This document shows positions 44,009 to 53,741 of a DNA stretch of 64,000 nucleotides, one piece after another. The translations under genes and the position numbers were made by a program. The stretch is from Amycolatopsis granulosa. Its GTDB lineage: Bacteria; Actinomycetota; Actinomycetes; Mycobacteriales; Pseudonocardiaceae. Under the pieces are notes generated by a model, which was not told the origin of the DNA, ran no database searches, and saw only the letters and a list, made by a program, of their open reading frames with translations. How positions within the stretch are numbered: position 1 is the stretch's first letter; every line of letters begins with the position of its first letter. The stretch is taken from assembly GCF_011758745.1 (NCBI RefSeq), contig NZ_JAANOV010000001.1:3720001-3784000 (forward strand). The letters are read 5' to 3'.

Positions 44009-44785
44009 TCACCGGCGGCAGGTGCGGGGGCAGCCGTCGCACAGCGGCTGCTCCGGGAGCAGGTAGGAGAAGCAGCAGCTCTCCCGCCGCCGGGCCCACC
44101 CCTGTTCCGACCGCCGCAGCCGGCTGGATGCGGTGAGCGGCGGGTGGTGCTCGTCGAGCACCAGGCGGGCGTCGGCGACGCCGGCGTCCTCGTCGCCGGC
44201 GTACGACCCGGACCACCACAACGTGCTGTCCAGGGCGTCCGTCGCCGCGGCCCAGAGCGTGCGCCGCCCCAGCCGGCTCACCGGCGCGTACGCCTGCACG
44301 AACCGCGCCGCGTGCGCCGTGTACCTGGCGCGCAGCACCGCGGCCAGTGCCCGCTCGTCGGCCACCACGGTCGCCTGGGGCAGGCCGGCCCCCGGGTCGC
44401 CGGGCAGGCAGTAGAACTGCTCGCCCAGCACCGCCACGCCTTCCGGGTGCGGGCGGTCCGCGCACAGCCGGAACGCGAGTTCACCCGGCCGCAGCGTGGG
44501 TACTCGCCGTTCGTGATGGAGCAGCAACGCAGCGGTGAACGCGGGCACGTGCAGGTACCACGACATGACGAACCCGGCCGTCGTCCGCTCGGGTGCTTGG
44601 CCGAACTGCGCCCGCAGCCAGTCGCCGAGCAGCTTGCGCCACACGTCGAACCGCGCCGGGTCGTCCAGCAGATCGCTGCAGCGCTGCCAGGTACCCGTCG
44701 CCGGCACGTCGGTGCGCAGCTCCAAGCGGTCCTGGCGGGCGGCCACCCGGGTGATCGACGCGCCGAGGGCATCCGGCGCACCCAC
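44009..44785 (-). CDS. FhuF-like ferric-siderophore reductase, [2Fe-2S]
   Basis: The protein has at least 258 residues. The C-terminal ESCCFSYLL...PLCDGCPRTC gives the C-C-x10-C-x2-C cluster ligands of FhuF, which reduces iron in siderophores in the cytosol. The first regular start is GTG 44785, but the ribosome site GGGAGG lies 27-32 bases further up. An in-frame ATC at 44804-44806 has ideal spacing (6 bases) and would add seven residues (IDTALKA, the first initiating as Met). The gene is preceded by an iron box, so induction under iron limitation is expected. Confidence 0.87.
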   Translation of the reverse strand: MGAPDALGASITRVAARQDRLELRTDVPATGTWQRCSDLLDDPARFDVWRKLLGDWLRAQFGQAPERTTAGFVMSWYLHVPAFTAALLLHHERRVPTLRPGELAFRLCADRPHPEGVAVLGEQFYCLPGDPGAGLPQATVVADERALAAVLRARYTAHAARFVQAYAPVSRLGRRTLWAAATDALDSTLWWSGSYAGDEDAGVADARLVLDEHHPPLTASSRLRRSEQGWARRRESCCFSYLLPEQPLCDGCPRTCRR

Positions 44786-44834
44786 CGCCTTCAGGGCCGT
44801 GTCGATGGCGGACCTCCCTGCTCCATCCGGGTAA

Positions 44835-44853
44835 TTAGGTTCGCCTTACCTTA
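44835..44853 (-). promoter_or_regulatory. Iron box (DtxR/IdeR/DmdR operator)
   Basis: TTAGGTTCGCCTTACCTTA agrees with the 19-bp consensus TTAGGTTAGGCTAACCTAA at 15 positions and lies about 30-50 bases upstream of the FhuF start. Iron-loaded repressor would block the gene in iron-replete cells. Confidence 0.8.
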
Positions 44854-44895
44854 CTCGTCGCGGCCGCGCGCGCCAGTTCCGGTACCCGCCGGGGT

Positions 44896-44912
44896 GTTCG
44901 CGGTGAGCGGAC
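44896..44912 (+). promoter_or_regulatory. Possible ClgR box upstream of clpC
   Basis: GTTCGCGGTGAGCGGAC contains CGC-N5-GCG with GTT and GAC flanks, resembling the ClgR operator of actinobacterial clp genes. It is 228 bases before clpC; such short GC motifs arise by chance in this base composition. The rest of 44854-45139 holds no gene; TACAGT at 45063-45068 may be the clpC -10. Confidence 0.35.
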
Positions 44913-45139
44913 AAACCCGGGCCCGTGGAATCGCCGGGAGAAGCCGTGCGTTGGACTCTTACGTCAGCGACCAGCGCAGACTCATCGCCGGGCACGTCCG
45001 GCGTCTACACCAGCTGTGACCTAATCCGCCCCAGTGGTAGTCCGGCGGGACCGCCTGGCTACTACAGTGGACTCACGGTGCTGAATCCATCGCCACGTGA
45101 TGGGTGCTCACCGCCGGCGCAGCAGTCGAGGGAGTGGGA

Positions 45140-47689
45140 ATGTTCGAGAGGTTCACCGACCGCGCGAGGCGGGTGGTCGTCCTGGCCCAGGAAGAGGCCC
45201 GGATGCTCAACCACAACTACATCGGCACCGAGCACATCCTCCTGGGCCTGATCCACGAGGGTGAGGGTGTCGCCGCCAAGGCGCTCGAATCGTTGGGTAT
45301 CGCGCTGGAAGGCGTCCGTCAGCAGGTCGAGGAGATCATCGGCCAGGGCCAGCAGGCGCCGAGCGGGCACATCCCGTTCACCCCGCGTGCCAAGAAGGTG
45401 CTCGAGCTGTCGCTGCGCGAGGCGCTGCAGCTCGGCCACAACTACATCGGCACCGAGCACATCCTGCTCGGCCTGATCCGCGAGGGCGAGGGCGTCGCCG
45501 CGCAGGTGCTCGTCAAGCTCGGCGCGGACCTCAACCGGGTGCGCCAGCAGGTGCTGCAGCTGCTGTCCGGCTACCAGGGCAAGGAGCCGGCCGAGGCCGG
45601 CGCCGGCCGTGGCGAGGGCACCCCGTCGTCGTCGCTGGTGCTCGACCAGTTCGGCCGCAACCTCACCCAGTCGGCGCGTGAGGGCAAGCTGGACCCGGTG
45701 ATCGGGCGCGGCAAGGAGATCGAGCGGGTCATGCAGGTGCTGTCCCGCCGCACCAAGAACAACCCGGTGCTGATCGGCGAGCCCGGCGTCGGCAAGACCG
45801 CCGTCGTCGAGGGCCTGGCCCAGAACATCGTCAAGGGCGAGGTGCCCGAGACGCTCAAGGACAAGCAGCTCTACACGCTCGACCTGGGCTCCCTGGTCGC
45901 CGGTTCCCGCTACCGCGGTGACTTCGAAGAGCGCCTGAAGAAGGTGCTCAAGGAGATCAAGACGCGCGGCGACATCATCCTGTTCATCGACGAGCTGCAC
46001 ACGCTCGTCGGCGCGGGTGCCGCCGAGGGTGCGATCGACGCCGCGTCGATCCTCAAGCCGATGCTGGCCCGTGGCGAGCTGCAGACCATCGGCGCCACCA
46101 CGCTCGAGGAGTACCGCAAGTACATCGAGAAGGACGCCGCGCTGGAGCGCCGCTTCCAGCCGATCCAGGTCGGCGAGCCCTCGCTCGAGCACACCATCGA
46201 GATCCTCAAGGGCCTGCGGGACCGCTACGAGGCGCACCACCGGGTGTCGATCACCGACTCCGCGCTGGTCGCCGCGGCCACCCTGGCCGACCGGTACATC
46301 AACGACCGGTTCCTGCCGGACAAGGCGATCGACCTGATCGACGAGGCCGGTGCCCGCATGCGCATCCGCCGCATGACGGCTCCGCCGGACCTGCGCGAGT
46401 TCGACGAGAAGATCGCCAAGGTCCGCCGCGACAAGGAGTCCGCGATCGACGCGCAGGACTTCGAGCGCGCCGCGCGGCTGCGTGACGAGGAGAAGAACCT
46501 GCTCGCGCAGAAGTCCGAGCGGGAGAAGCAGTGGAAGGACGGTGACCTGGACGTCGTCGCCGAGGTTGACGACGAGCAGATCGCCGAGGTCCTCGCCAAC
46601 TGGACCGGCATCCCGGTGTTCAAGCTCACCGAGGAGGAGACCACGCGTCTGCTCCGCATGGAGGACGAGCTGCACAAGCGGATCATCGGCCAGGAGGACG
46701 CCGTCCGGGCCGTCTCCCAGGCGATCCGCCGCACCCGTGCCGGCCTGAAGGACCCGAAGCGCCCGTCCGGCTCGTTCATCTTCGCCGGCCCGTCCGGTGT
46801 CGGTAAGACCGAGCTGTCCAAGGCGCTGGCCGAGTTCCTGTTCGGCGAGGACGACGCCCTGATCCAGATCGACATGGGCGAGTTCCACGACCGCTACACC
46901 GCCTCGCGGCTGTTCGGTGCCCCTCCGGGGTACGTCGGCTACGAGGAGGGCGGCCAGCTCACCGAGAAGGTGCGCCGCAAGCCGTTCTCGGTGGTCCTGT
47001 TCGACGAGATCGAGAAGGCCCACCAGGAGATCTACAACACCCTGTTGCAGGTCCTCGAGGACGGCCGCCTCACCGACGGTCAGGGCCGCACGGTCGACTT
47101 CAAGAACACGGTGCTGATCTTCACCTCGAACCTGGGCACGTCGGACATCTCCAAGACCGTCAGCCTGGGCTTCTCTTCCGGTGGCGACGAGGGATCGCGC
47201 TACGAGAAGATGAAGCAGAAGGTCAACGAGGAGATGAAGAAGCACTTCCGGCCGGAGTTCCTGAACCGGATCGACGACATCATCGTCTTCCACCAGCTCA
47301 CCCAGGAGCAGATCATCGAGATGGTCGACCTGATGGTGACGCGGGTGGAGACCCAGCTGAAGGCCAAGGACATGGCCATCGAGCTGACCGACAAGGCGAA
47401 GGCGCTGCTCGCGAAGCGCGGCTTCGACCCGGTGCTCGGTGCCCGTCCGCTGCGCCGGACCATCCAGCGGGAGATCGAGGACCAGCTGTCCGAGAAGATC
47501 CTGTTCGGCGAGATCGAGCCGGGTCAGATCGTGATCGTCGACGTCGAGGGCTGGAGCGGCAACCCGGAGGACCGCGACGACGAGGCGCGCTTCGTCTTCC
47601 GCGGCGAGCCGAAGCCGGCCGAGGTCCCCGACGCCCCGCCGGTGAGCATCGGCGCGGGCCACGAGGACGACGCCGAAGGCGAGCGCTGA
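45140..47689 (+). CDS. clpC: ATP-dependent Clp protease ATPase subunit ClpC
   Basis: Hsp100 unfoldase feeding ClpP; essential in mycobacteria and a target of cyclomarin and ecumicin. The protein has 849 residues from ATG 45140 ([11 protein letters not shown]). The N-domain is a double repeat (two [13 protein letters not shown] copies). AAA-1 has GEPGVGKT and [12 protein letters not shown]; the M-domain carries a UVR-like coiled coil ([18 protein letters not shown]); AAA-2 has GPSGVGKTE and [10 protein letters not shown]. Ends at a strong terminator. Confidence 0.97.
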   Translation: MFERFTDRARRVVVLAQEEARMLNHNYIGTEHILLGLIHEGEGVAAKALESLGIALEGVRQQVEEIIGQGQQAPSGHIPFTPRAKKVLELSLREALQLGHNYIGTEHILLGLIREGEGVAAQVLVKLGADLNRVRQQVLQLLSGYQGKEPAEAGAGRGEGTPSSSLVLDQFGRNLTQSAREGKLDPVIGRGKEIERVMQVLSRRTKNNPVLIGEPGVGKTAVVEGLAQNIVKGEVPETLKDKQLYTLDLGSLVAGSRYRGDFEERLKKVLKEIKTRGDIILFIDELHTLVGAGAAEGAIDAASILKPMLARGELQTIGATTLEEYRKYIEKDAALERRFQPIQVGEPSLEHTIEILKGLRDRYEAHHRVSITDSALVAAATLADRYINDRFLPDKAIDLIDEAGARMRIRRMTAPPDLREFDEKIAKVRRDKESAIDAQDFERAARLRDEEKNLLAQKSEREKQWKDGDLDVVAEVDDEQIAEVLANWTGIPVFKLTEEETTRLLRMEDELHKRIIGQEDAVRAVSQAIRRTRAGLKDPKRPSGSFIFAGPSGVGKTELSKALAEFLFGEDDALIQIDMGEFHDRYTASRLFGAPPGYVGYEEGGQLTEKVRRKPFSVVLFDEIEKAHQEIYNTLLQVLEDGRLTDGQGRTVDFKNTVLIFTSNLGTSDISKTVSLGFSSGGDEGSRYEKMKQKVNEEMKKHFRPEFLNRIDDIIVFHQLTQEQIIEMVDLMVTRVETQLKAKDMAIELTDKAKALLAKRGFDPVLGARPLRRTIQREIEDQLSEKILFGEIEPGQIVIVDVEGWSGNPEDRDDEARFVFRGEPKPAEVPDAPPVSIGAGHEDDAEGER

Positions 47690-47706
47690 TCGACCAGCCG
47701 ATCGCG

Positions 47707-47740
47707 CGAGTGCCCCCAGGGACTTCCCTGGGGGCACTCG
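47707..47740 (+). terminator. clpC terminator
   Basis: CGAGTGCCCCCAGGG / CCCTGGGGGCACTCG form a perfect 15-bp stem with a 4-base loop (ACTT), 17 bases after the clpC stop. Confidence 0.9.
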
Positions 47741-47789
47741 TATGTCCGGGACCAGTGAGGCCGCGCCGCGATCTGGAACAGTGGTACCC

Positions 47790-50700
47790 GTGCGGGTGGC
47801 ACTGCTCGGCCCGGTGCGGGCCCAGGCGGACGACGGCACGCCGATCGACATCGGCGGCGCCCGGCTGCGCATGCTCCTCGCCCGGCTCGCGCTCGATCCC
47901 GGCCGCGCGGTCGGTACCGGCGCGCTCATCGACGGCCTGTGGGGCGCCGACCCACCCGCGGACGCCGGCAACGCACTACAGTCCCTGGTCTCGCGGCTGC
48001 GCCGGGCGCTGGGCGGCGCGGGCACGGTCCGCTCCTCGCCCGGCGGCTACACGCTGGACGCCGAGGTCGACACCCACCGCTTCGAGGAACTCGCCGGGCG
48101 CGGGCGCCGCGAACTGGCGGCCGGCCGGCACGCGGAGGCTGCCGCGGTTCTCGCCGAGGCCCTGGCGTTGTGGCGCGGGGAGGCACTGACCGGCGTGCGC
48201 GACGCCCCGTTCGCGCAGGCGCCGGTCACCCGGCTGGACGACCTGCGCCTCGCGGCCCGGGAGGACCGGTTCGAGGCCGAGCTGGCCCTCGGCCGCCACG
48301 CCGAGGTGCTCGCCGACCTGAAGGCGGCCGCGGACGCGCATCCGATGCGGGAACGGCTCGCCGCACTGCGCATGCGCGCGCTGGCGGCGAGCGGGCGACA
48401 GGCCGACGCGCTGGCCGTCTTCGACCGGATCCGCGCCACGCTCGCCGAGGAGCTGGGCGTCGACCCGTCCGCCGAGCTCAGCGAGACGCACCTGAAGGTC
48501 CTGCGCGGCGAGGTGACACCACCGCGTGCCGAGTCCACCCTGCCGGTGCGGCTGACCAGCTTCGTCGGCCGCGAACGCGAGCTGGACCGGGTGGCGCGGG
48601 CGTTGTCGTCCGCGCGGCTCGTCACCCTCGTCGGCCCCGGTGGCGCGGGCAAGACCCGTCTGGCGACCGAGGCGGCGGAGCGCGATCCGGCACACGGCCC
48701 CGGGCGCGTGTGGTTCGTCGCGCTCGCGGGTGTGCGGGACGCCGGAGACGTGCCGGCGGCGATCCTCGGCGCATTGGGGCCGCTGGACTTCCGGGTGACC
48801 AGCGCGCCGCGCGTGCCGGTGGACGCGATGGCCCAGATCGTGGCGCGGCTGGACGGCGGTGACGCGTTGCTGGTGCTGGACAACTGCGAGCACGTCGTGG
48901 AAACGGTGGCGGAGGTGGCGTTCCAGCTGCTCGCCCGCGTGCCCGGGTTGCGCATCCTCGCCACCAGCCGGGAACCGCTCGCGATCACGGGCGAGGCGTT
49001 GTGCCAGGTCGGCCCGCTGGAGGTCGCCGAGGCGGTGCGGTTGTTCACCGAACGGGCCGTCGCGGTGCGCCCGGGTTTCACGCCGGCGGGGTCCACCGCG
49101 GATGCGGTGACGGAGATCTGCGAGCGCCTGGACGGGATGCCGCTCGCACTGGAGCTGGCCGCCGCCCGGCTGCGGTCGATGACCGCGGAGCAGATCGCGC
49201 GCCGCCTGGACGACCGCTTCCGGCTGCTGAACTCCGGCAGCCGCACGGCGATGCCGCGTCAGCGCACGCTGCGGGCGGTGGTCGAGTGGAGCTGGGACCT
49301 GCTGGAGAAGCCGGAGCGGATCCTGGCCCGGCGGTTGTCGATGTTCGCCGGTGGCGCCACGGTCGCCTCGGCCGAGGCCGTGTGCGCCGACGAGCTGCTG
49401 CCGGCCGAGGACGTGCTGTACGTGCTCGGATCACTGGTCGAGAAGTCCATCGTGGACGCGGTCGCGACGGCCGGTGAGCCGCGGTACCGGATGCTGGAGA
49501 CCCTCCGCGCGTACGGCGCCGAGCGGCTCGACGAGGCTGGGGAACGGGTGGCGGTGACGCGGCGCTTCGCCGGGTACTTCCTCGCGCTGGCGGAGGAGAA
49601 CGAGCCGAAACTCCGCGCGCACGAGCAGGTCCGCGCGCTCGAGACGTTCGGCGCCGAGTACGACAACATCATGTCCGCGCTGCGCCGCGCCCTCGACGAA
49701 GGGGACTCGGAGACCGCGGCGCGGCTGATCCTCGCCACCCAGTGGTACTGGGTGATCCGCGGTTTCAACGCCGAGCCGGCGCCCCTGCTGGAGGAGGTGC
49801 TGCGGCTGCCGGGCCTGCCCGCGGACGCGCACGCGTGCATCACGATCATGCACACGCTGATGACGAGCATGCCCGCTATCCGGCGCGACGACCTGCCCGA
49901 CCTGGTCGAGGAGTGCGTGCGCAGCGGTGCGGTGGAGCGGTACCCGATGCTGGCGCTGGCCCTGCCGATGAGCTGCTACCTCGGCGGGCACCGGGAGCTG
50001 GCCGAACGCGAACTGGCCCGGGCGCGGCGCAGCGGCGATCCGTGGACGATCGCGTGCGCGAGCTGGGTGGAGGGGTTCCTGGCGGACCAGCAGGGCGATC
50101 GTGAGCGGGGTGCCCGCGCCCGCGACCGGGGACTGGCCGGGTTCCGCGAGTGCGGTGACCGGTGGGGAACCGCGATGACCGTGGCGATGCAGGCGGAAGC
50201 GCATTCGCTGCGCGGTGACCACCTGGCAGCGATCGCGGGGTTCGAGGAAGGGCTGCGGATAGCCCGCGAACTGTCCTCGGCCGACGACGCGGTGCAGCAG
50301 CTGACCCGGCTCGCGGAGGAGCGGGCGCGGGCCGGGGACGCCGACGCGGCGTGGCGGGATCTCACCGAGGCGGAGCGGCTGGCGGGTGACAAGATCGACC
50401 GGCAGGCGATGATCGCGTTCCGGAAGCTCGAGGTGGCCCGCCGGTGCGGAAAGCTCGACGTGGCGCGCGCGGCACACGCCTGGCTGGCGGCCAACGGGCA
50501 CCGGGTCGCGTTCCCGGCGGAGATGGCGGCGGAACTGCTCGCGGTCTCCGGGGCATCGCTGCTGGCGAGCGAGGGCCGCACCGCCGAGGCGTGGCGGTTG
50601 CTGCCGGAGCCGTTGCGCTCGTCGAGGCGGCGCCGGGACCTGCCGGACGTGGCGCGCGCGGCCACCGTGGTCGCCCGGCTGTGCCACGCCGACCGCGATT

Positions 50701-50909
50701 TCGAGCGTGCCGCCTGGGTGCTCGGGCTGACCGCGGCGATCCGCGGCGCGTTCGACGACGGGGACCCGGAGCTGCGCGCGGTGGTCGCCGAGCTTCGCGA
50801 GGAACTCGGCATGGACGGCTACGAGTCCGCCTACCGGCGCGGCGCGGAGCTGCCCAGCGACCGCGCGGTCGAGGCGCTCGAGGACGCGGTGGCCGACCGG
50901 CTGCGCTGA
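47790..50909 (+). CDS. AfsR/BTAD-type regulator with NB-ARC ATPase and TPR-like region
   Basis: The protein has about 1039 residues from GTG 47790 (starting VRVALLGPVRA as usual for the family; GTG 47781 and ATG 47742 are alternatives, the latter lying against the clpC terminator). Residues 1-90 form a winged-helix output domain, 95-240 a bacterial transcriptional activation domain, and 260-520 an ATPase with GPGGAGKT and LLVLDNCEHV. The remainder is helical, with degenerate TPR-like repeats to about 1000. Such proteins activate secondary-metabolite or transport genes; here the nearest candidate is the convergent ABC exporter. Confidence 0.88.
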   Translation: MRVALLGPVRAQADDGTPIDIGGARLRMLLARLALDPGRAVGTGALIDGLWGADPPADAGNALQSLVSRLRRALGGAGTVRSSPGGYTLDAEVDTHRFEELAGRGRRELAAGRHAEAAAVLAEALALWRGEALTGVRDAPFAQAPVTRLDDLRLAAREDRFEAELALGRHAEVLADLKAAADAHPMRERLAALRMRALAASGRQADALAVFDRIRATLAEELGVDPSAELSETHLKVLRGEVTPPRAESTLPVRLTSFVGRERELDRVARALSSARLVTLVGPGGAGKTRLATEAAERDPAHGPGRVWFVALAGVRDAGDVPAAILGALGPLDFRVTSAPRVPVDAMAQIVARLDGGDALLVLDNCEHVVETVAEVAFQLLARVPGLRILATSREPLAITGEALCQVGPLEVAEAVRLFTERAVAVRPGFTPAGSTADAVTEICERLDGMPLALELAAARLRSMTAEQIARRLDDRFRLLNSGSRTAMPRQRTLRAVVEWSWDLLEKPERILARRLSMFAGGATVASAEAVCADELLPAEDVLYVLGSLVEKSIVDAVATAGEPRYRMLETLRAYGAERLDEAGERVAVTRRFAGYFLALAEENEPKLRAHEQVRALETFGAEYDNIMSALRRALDEGDSETAARLILATQWYWVIRGFNAEPAPLLEEVLRLPGLPADAHACITIMHTLMTSMPAIRRDDLPDLVEECVRSGAVERYPMLALALPMSCYLGGHRELAERELARARRSGDPWTIACASWVEGFLADQQGDRERGARARDRGLAGFRECGDRWGTAMTVAMQAEAHSLRGDHLAAIAGFEEGLRIARELSSADDAVQQLTRLAEERARAGDADAAWRDLTEAERLAGDKIDRQAMIAFRKLEVARRCGKLDVARAAHAWLAANGHRVAFPAEMAAELLAVSGASLLASEGRTAEAWRLLPEPLRSSRRRRDLPDVARAATVVARLCHADRDFERAAWVLGLTAAIRGAFDDGDPELRAVVAELREELGMDGYESAYRRGAELPSDRAVEALEDAVADRLR

Positions 50910-50910
50910 C

Positions 50911-50945
50911 GGGCCTCCGCCGACCCCCAGCCCCGGCGGAGACCC
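50911..50945. terminator. Hairpin between convergent regulator and exporter genes
   Basis: GGGCCTCCGCCG (50911-50922) pairs with CGGCGGAGACCC (50934-50945) with a single mismatch, loop 11 bases. Probable bidirectional terminator. Confidence 0.65.
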
Positions 50946-50956
50946 GTCGCGGGCGG

Positions 50957-51757
50957 TCAGGCCACCCGGTTCCGGTAGGCACGCATCGCGAGCGGGAAGA
51001 ACACCACCACGATCCCGGCCAGCCAGGCCAGCGCGCCCAGCAGCGGCCCGGCGACCGGGCCGCCGCCCAGCAGCCCGCGCATCGTCTCGGTGAGCAGGCT
51101 GACCGGACTGACCTCCGACCACGCCCGCAGCCAGCCGGGCATCGTCCCGGACGGGACGAACACGTTGCTGCCGAAGGTGATCGGCATCATCACCGCCACC
51201 ATCACGCCCTGCACGGCTCCCGGGCTGCGCAGGAGCATCCCGGCGAAGACGGCGATCCAGCAGAAGCACAACCCGGCGAGCAGCATCAACGCGACGGCGA
51301 CCAGCAGCGCACCCGGGCCGGCGTGCAGCCGGTAACCCATGATCGTGCCGGTGACCAGCAGCACCGCGAGCGCCACCGCGTAGCGCACCACGTCCGACAG
51401 CACCGCCCCGACGAGCGGGGCCGACCGCGCGATCGGCATGCTGCGGAACCGGTCGAACACGCCCTTCGCGACGTCGGTGTTGAGCGAGGTGCCGGTGGCC
51501 ATGCTGGCGAACACCGTGTTCTGCACCATCAGACCGGGCACCAGTGCCTGCAGGTAGGCGCTCGTGCTGCCGGCGATCGCACCGCCGAACAGGTAGCCGA
51601 ACATCAGCAGGAACAGGATCGGCTGGAGGGTCACGTCCAGCAGCTGCTCGGGGTTCTTGCGGATCTTCAGCACGCCCCGCCAGGCGAGCGTGAACCCGTC
51701 CTGCAGGGCGGTGCCCGGGCCGATCCGCCGGGGCGGGCCGGCAACGGCGGTGGTCAC
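50957..51757 (-). CDS. ABC-2 type exporter permease (DrrB-like)
   Basis: The protein has 266 residues from GTG 51757, in a GTGA overlap with the ATPase gene. Six transmembrane helices; LQPILFLLMFGYLFGG and the VFDRFRSMPIARSAPL amphipathic block are typical of DrrB/ABC-2 permeases that export hydrophobic drugs. It works with the ATPase encoded just upstream. Confidence 0.92.
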   Translation of the reverse strand: MTTAVAGPPRRIGPGTALQDGFTLAWRGVLKIRKNPEQLLDVTLQPILFLLMFGYLFGGAIAGSTSAYLQALVPGLMVQNTVFASMATGTSLNTDVAKGVFDRFRSMPIARSAPLVGAVLSDVVRYAVALAVLLVTGTIMGYRLHAGPGALLVAVALMLLAGLCFCWIAVFAGMLLRSPGAVQGVMVAVMMPITFGSNVFVPSGTMPGWLRAWSEVSPVSLLTETMRGLLGGGPVAGPLLGALAWLAGIVVVFFPLAMRAYRNRVA

Positions 51758-52719
51758 ACCAGGCTCCTTTCGGGTGCGGTCTCCTCGGCCGGTTTCCCGG
51801 TCAGCGCCAGGAAGACCTCGTCCAGGCTGGGCAGGCGCAGTGCCAGTTCGTCGGCGGTGATGCCGGCTTCGTCCAGTTTGCGGACCACTGTGGACAACAG
51901 GACCGGATCGCCCACGGGCGCGGTGAGCAGCCCGGCGTCGTGGTCGCGGCCGGGTTCGGCGCCGGTCAGCTCGGTCAGGATCCGCGCCACCGCCTCGAAG
52001 TCCCCTCGCGCGCTCGGCCGGACCTGCATGGTCTGCCCGCCCACGCGGCGCTTGAGCTCGTCCGGGCGGCCCTCCGCGACGACCCGGCCGTGGTCGATCA
52101 CCGTGATCGTGTCGGCGAGCTGGTCGGCCTCGTCGAGGTACTGCGTCGTCAGCAGCACCGTCGCGCCGTCGTCCACGAGCCGCCGCACGAGCTGCCACAC
52201 CTCGTTGCGCGCGTGCGGGTCCAGCCCGGTGGTGGGCTCGTCCAGGTAGAGCAGTTGCGGGCGCCCGACCAGGCTGGCCGCCAGGTCCAGCCGCCGCCGC
52301 ATGCCACCCGAGTACGTTTTCGCGGCGCGCCCGGCGGCGTCGCCCAGCTCGAACTGCTCCAGCAGCTCGGCCGCGCGAGCCTTCGCGCCGGCCCGGCTCA
52401 GCCCGAGCAGGCGGCCCAGCAGCACCAGGTTCTCCGTCCCGGACAGGTCCTCGTCCACCGAGGCGTACTGGCCGGTCAGCCCGATCAGGCCGCGCACCCG
52501 CACCGCGTCGCGCACCACGTCGTAGCCGCCGACCGTCGCGTGCCCGGCGTCCGGCCGCGCCAGGGTGGCCAGGATCCGCACCATCGTGGTCTTGCCGGCG
52601 CCGTTCGGGCCGAGCACGCCGACCACCTTGCCGGTGGGCACCTCCAGGTCGACCCCGTTCAACGCGGTGGTGGACCCGAACCGCTTCACCAGGCCGTCCG
52701 CCTGGATCGCCAAGGTCAT
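51754..52719 (-). CDS. ABC exporter ATPase (DrrA-like, daunorubicin-resistance family)
   Basis: The protein has 321 residues from ATG 52719 with GGAGGA at the proper distance. Walker A is GPNGAGKTT; signature YSGGMRRRLDLAASL; Walker B LLYLDEPTTGLD; and the DrrA-family C-terminal domain ends LPSLDEVFLALTGKPAEE. It forms an exporter with the following permease; the drug or lipid substrate cannot be told, and there is no biosynthetic cluster next to it. Confidence 0.94.
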   Translation of the reverse strand: MTLAIQADGLVKRFGSTTALNGVDLEVPTGKVVGVLGPNGAGKTTMVRILATLARPDAGHATVGGYDVVRDAVRVRGLIGLTGQYASVDEDLSGTENLVLLGRLLGLSRAGAKARAAELLEQFELGDAAGRAAKTYSGGMRRRLDLAASLVGRPQLLYLDEPTTGLDPHARNEVWQLVRRLVDDGATVLLTTQYLDEADQLADTITVIDHGRVVAEGRPDELKRRVGGQTMQVRPSARGDFEAVARILTELTGAEPGRDHDAGLLTAPVGDPVLLSTVVRKLDEAGITADELALRLPSLDEVFLALTGKPAEETAPERSLV

Positions 52720-52823
52720 GAAATCCTCCTCCTGTGTCGGAACCGACTGTGCCGGGGGAACCTGACAGGGCACGCACAGATGACTGTCAGCCGCGCCCGG
52801 GGCGTGTCAGGAAGACTGGCCGG

Positions 52824-53741
52824 GTGGTGTTCTTCGCCGTCCTGGCCGCGGTGTTCGCGGTCTTCGCGGTGATGCGCCTGGCCGGTGCCGACGGCGGGCG
52901 GCTCACCGCGTCGCTGATCGCGCTCACGCCGTACTGGGTCGTGTGCGGCCTGCTCCTCGGGGTTGTCGGCCTCGCGCTCCGGCACTGGTGGATCGGCGGG
53001 TTCGTGCTGGTGCTCGCGCTCGTGGTGGGCGGCGTGGTGGTGCCCCGCGCGGCCGCCTCGGCCCAGCCGCCGGTGCACGGGCGGACACTGCACGTGATGT
53101 CGTCGAACATGTACTACGGCGAGGCCGACCCGGACACGATCGTGCGGCTGGTGCGGGAGAACCAGGTCGACGTGCTCAACCTGCTGGAGCTGACGCCGTC
53201 GGCGATGGGCGCGCTGCGGGCCGCCGGGCTGTCCGACCTGCTGCCGTACCAGGTGCTGCGGCCGGCCGCGCGCGCCGCGGGAACGGGGGTGCTGTCCCGG
53301 TACCCGCTCACCGAGCTGTCCCTGCCCGGGCCGTCGGTCTTCGCGCAGCCGAGCGCCCGGCTGGACCTCGGCGGCGGGTCGTCGGTGGAGGTCGTCGCGG
53401 TGCACCCGACGGCGCCGGTGGCGGACGCGGGGGCGTGGAAGTCGGAGATCGCGGGTCTGCCGCATCCCGACCCGAGCGGCCCGGTGCGCGTGCTGGCCGG
53501 CGATTTCAACGCCACGCTCGACCACGGCACGTTGCGGAACCTGATCGCGACCGGCTACACGGACGCCGGCGACGCGACGGGGGAGGGCTTCACGGCGACC
53601 TGGCCGTCGAAGCTGCTGCCGCCCCCGGTCGCGATCGATCACGTCCTGGTCGACGCCCGCGCCGCGGTGACGTCCTACCGCGTGTTCCCCATGCCGGGCT
53701 CCGACCACCGGGCCGTGGTCGCGTCGATCACGCTCCCGTGA
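52824..53741 (+). CDS. Membrane-anchored endonuclease/exonuclease/phosphatase-fold protein
   Basis: The protein has 305 residues from GTG 52824 (GTG 52827 equivalent; GTG 52734 and 52749 would add a hydrophilic stretch inside the intergenic region). Three N-terminal hydrophobic helices (to about residue 75) precede an EEP domain: MSSNMYYGEAD, the metal glutamate in LLELTPS, LAGDFNAT, IDHVLVD and SDHRAVVAS. The catalytic domain should be extracytoplasmic and may cleave phosphodiesters in lipids or nucleic acid. It overlaps the convergent LysR gene by 14 bases. Confidence 0.88.
   Translation: MVFFAVLAAVFAVFAVMRLAGADGGRLTASLIALTPYWVVCGLLLGVVGLALRHWWIGGFVLVLALVVGGVVVPRAAASAQPPVHGRTLHVMSSNMYYGEADPDTIVRLVRENQVDVLNLLELTPSAMGALRAAGLSDLLPYQVLRPAARAAGTGVLSRYPLTELSLPGPSVFAQPSARLDLGGGSSVEVVAVHPTAPVADAGAWKSEIAGLPHPDPSGPVRVLAGDFNATLDHGTLRNLIATGYTDAGDATGEGFTATWPSKLLPPPVAIDHVLVDARAAVTSYRVFPMPGSDHRAVVASITLP

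Noticed and set aside
45062-48025. 987-codon minus-strand frame opposite clpC
   Set aside because: Antisense shadow of a highly conserved gene, with Leu/Val/Arg/Asp-rich composition.
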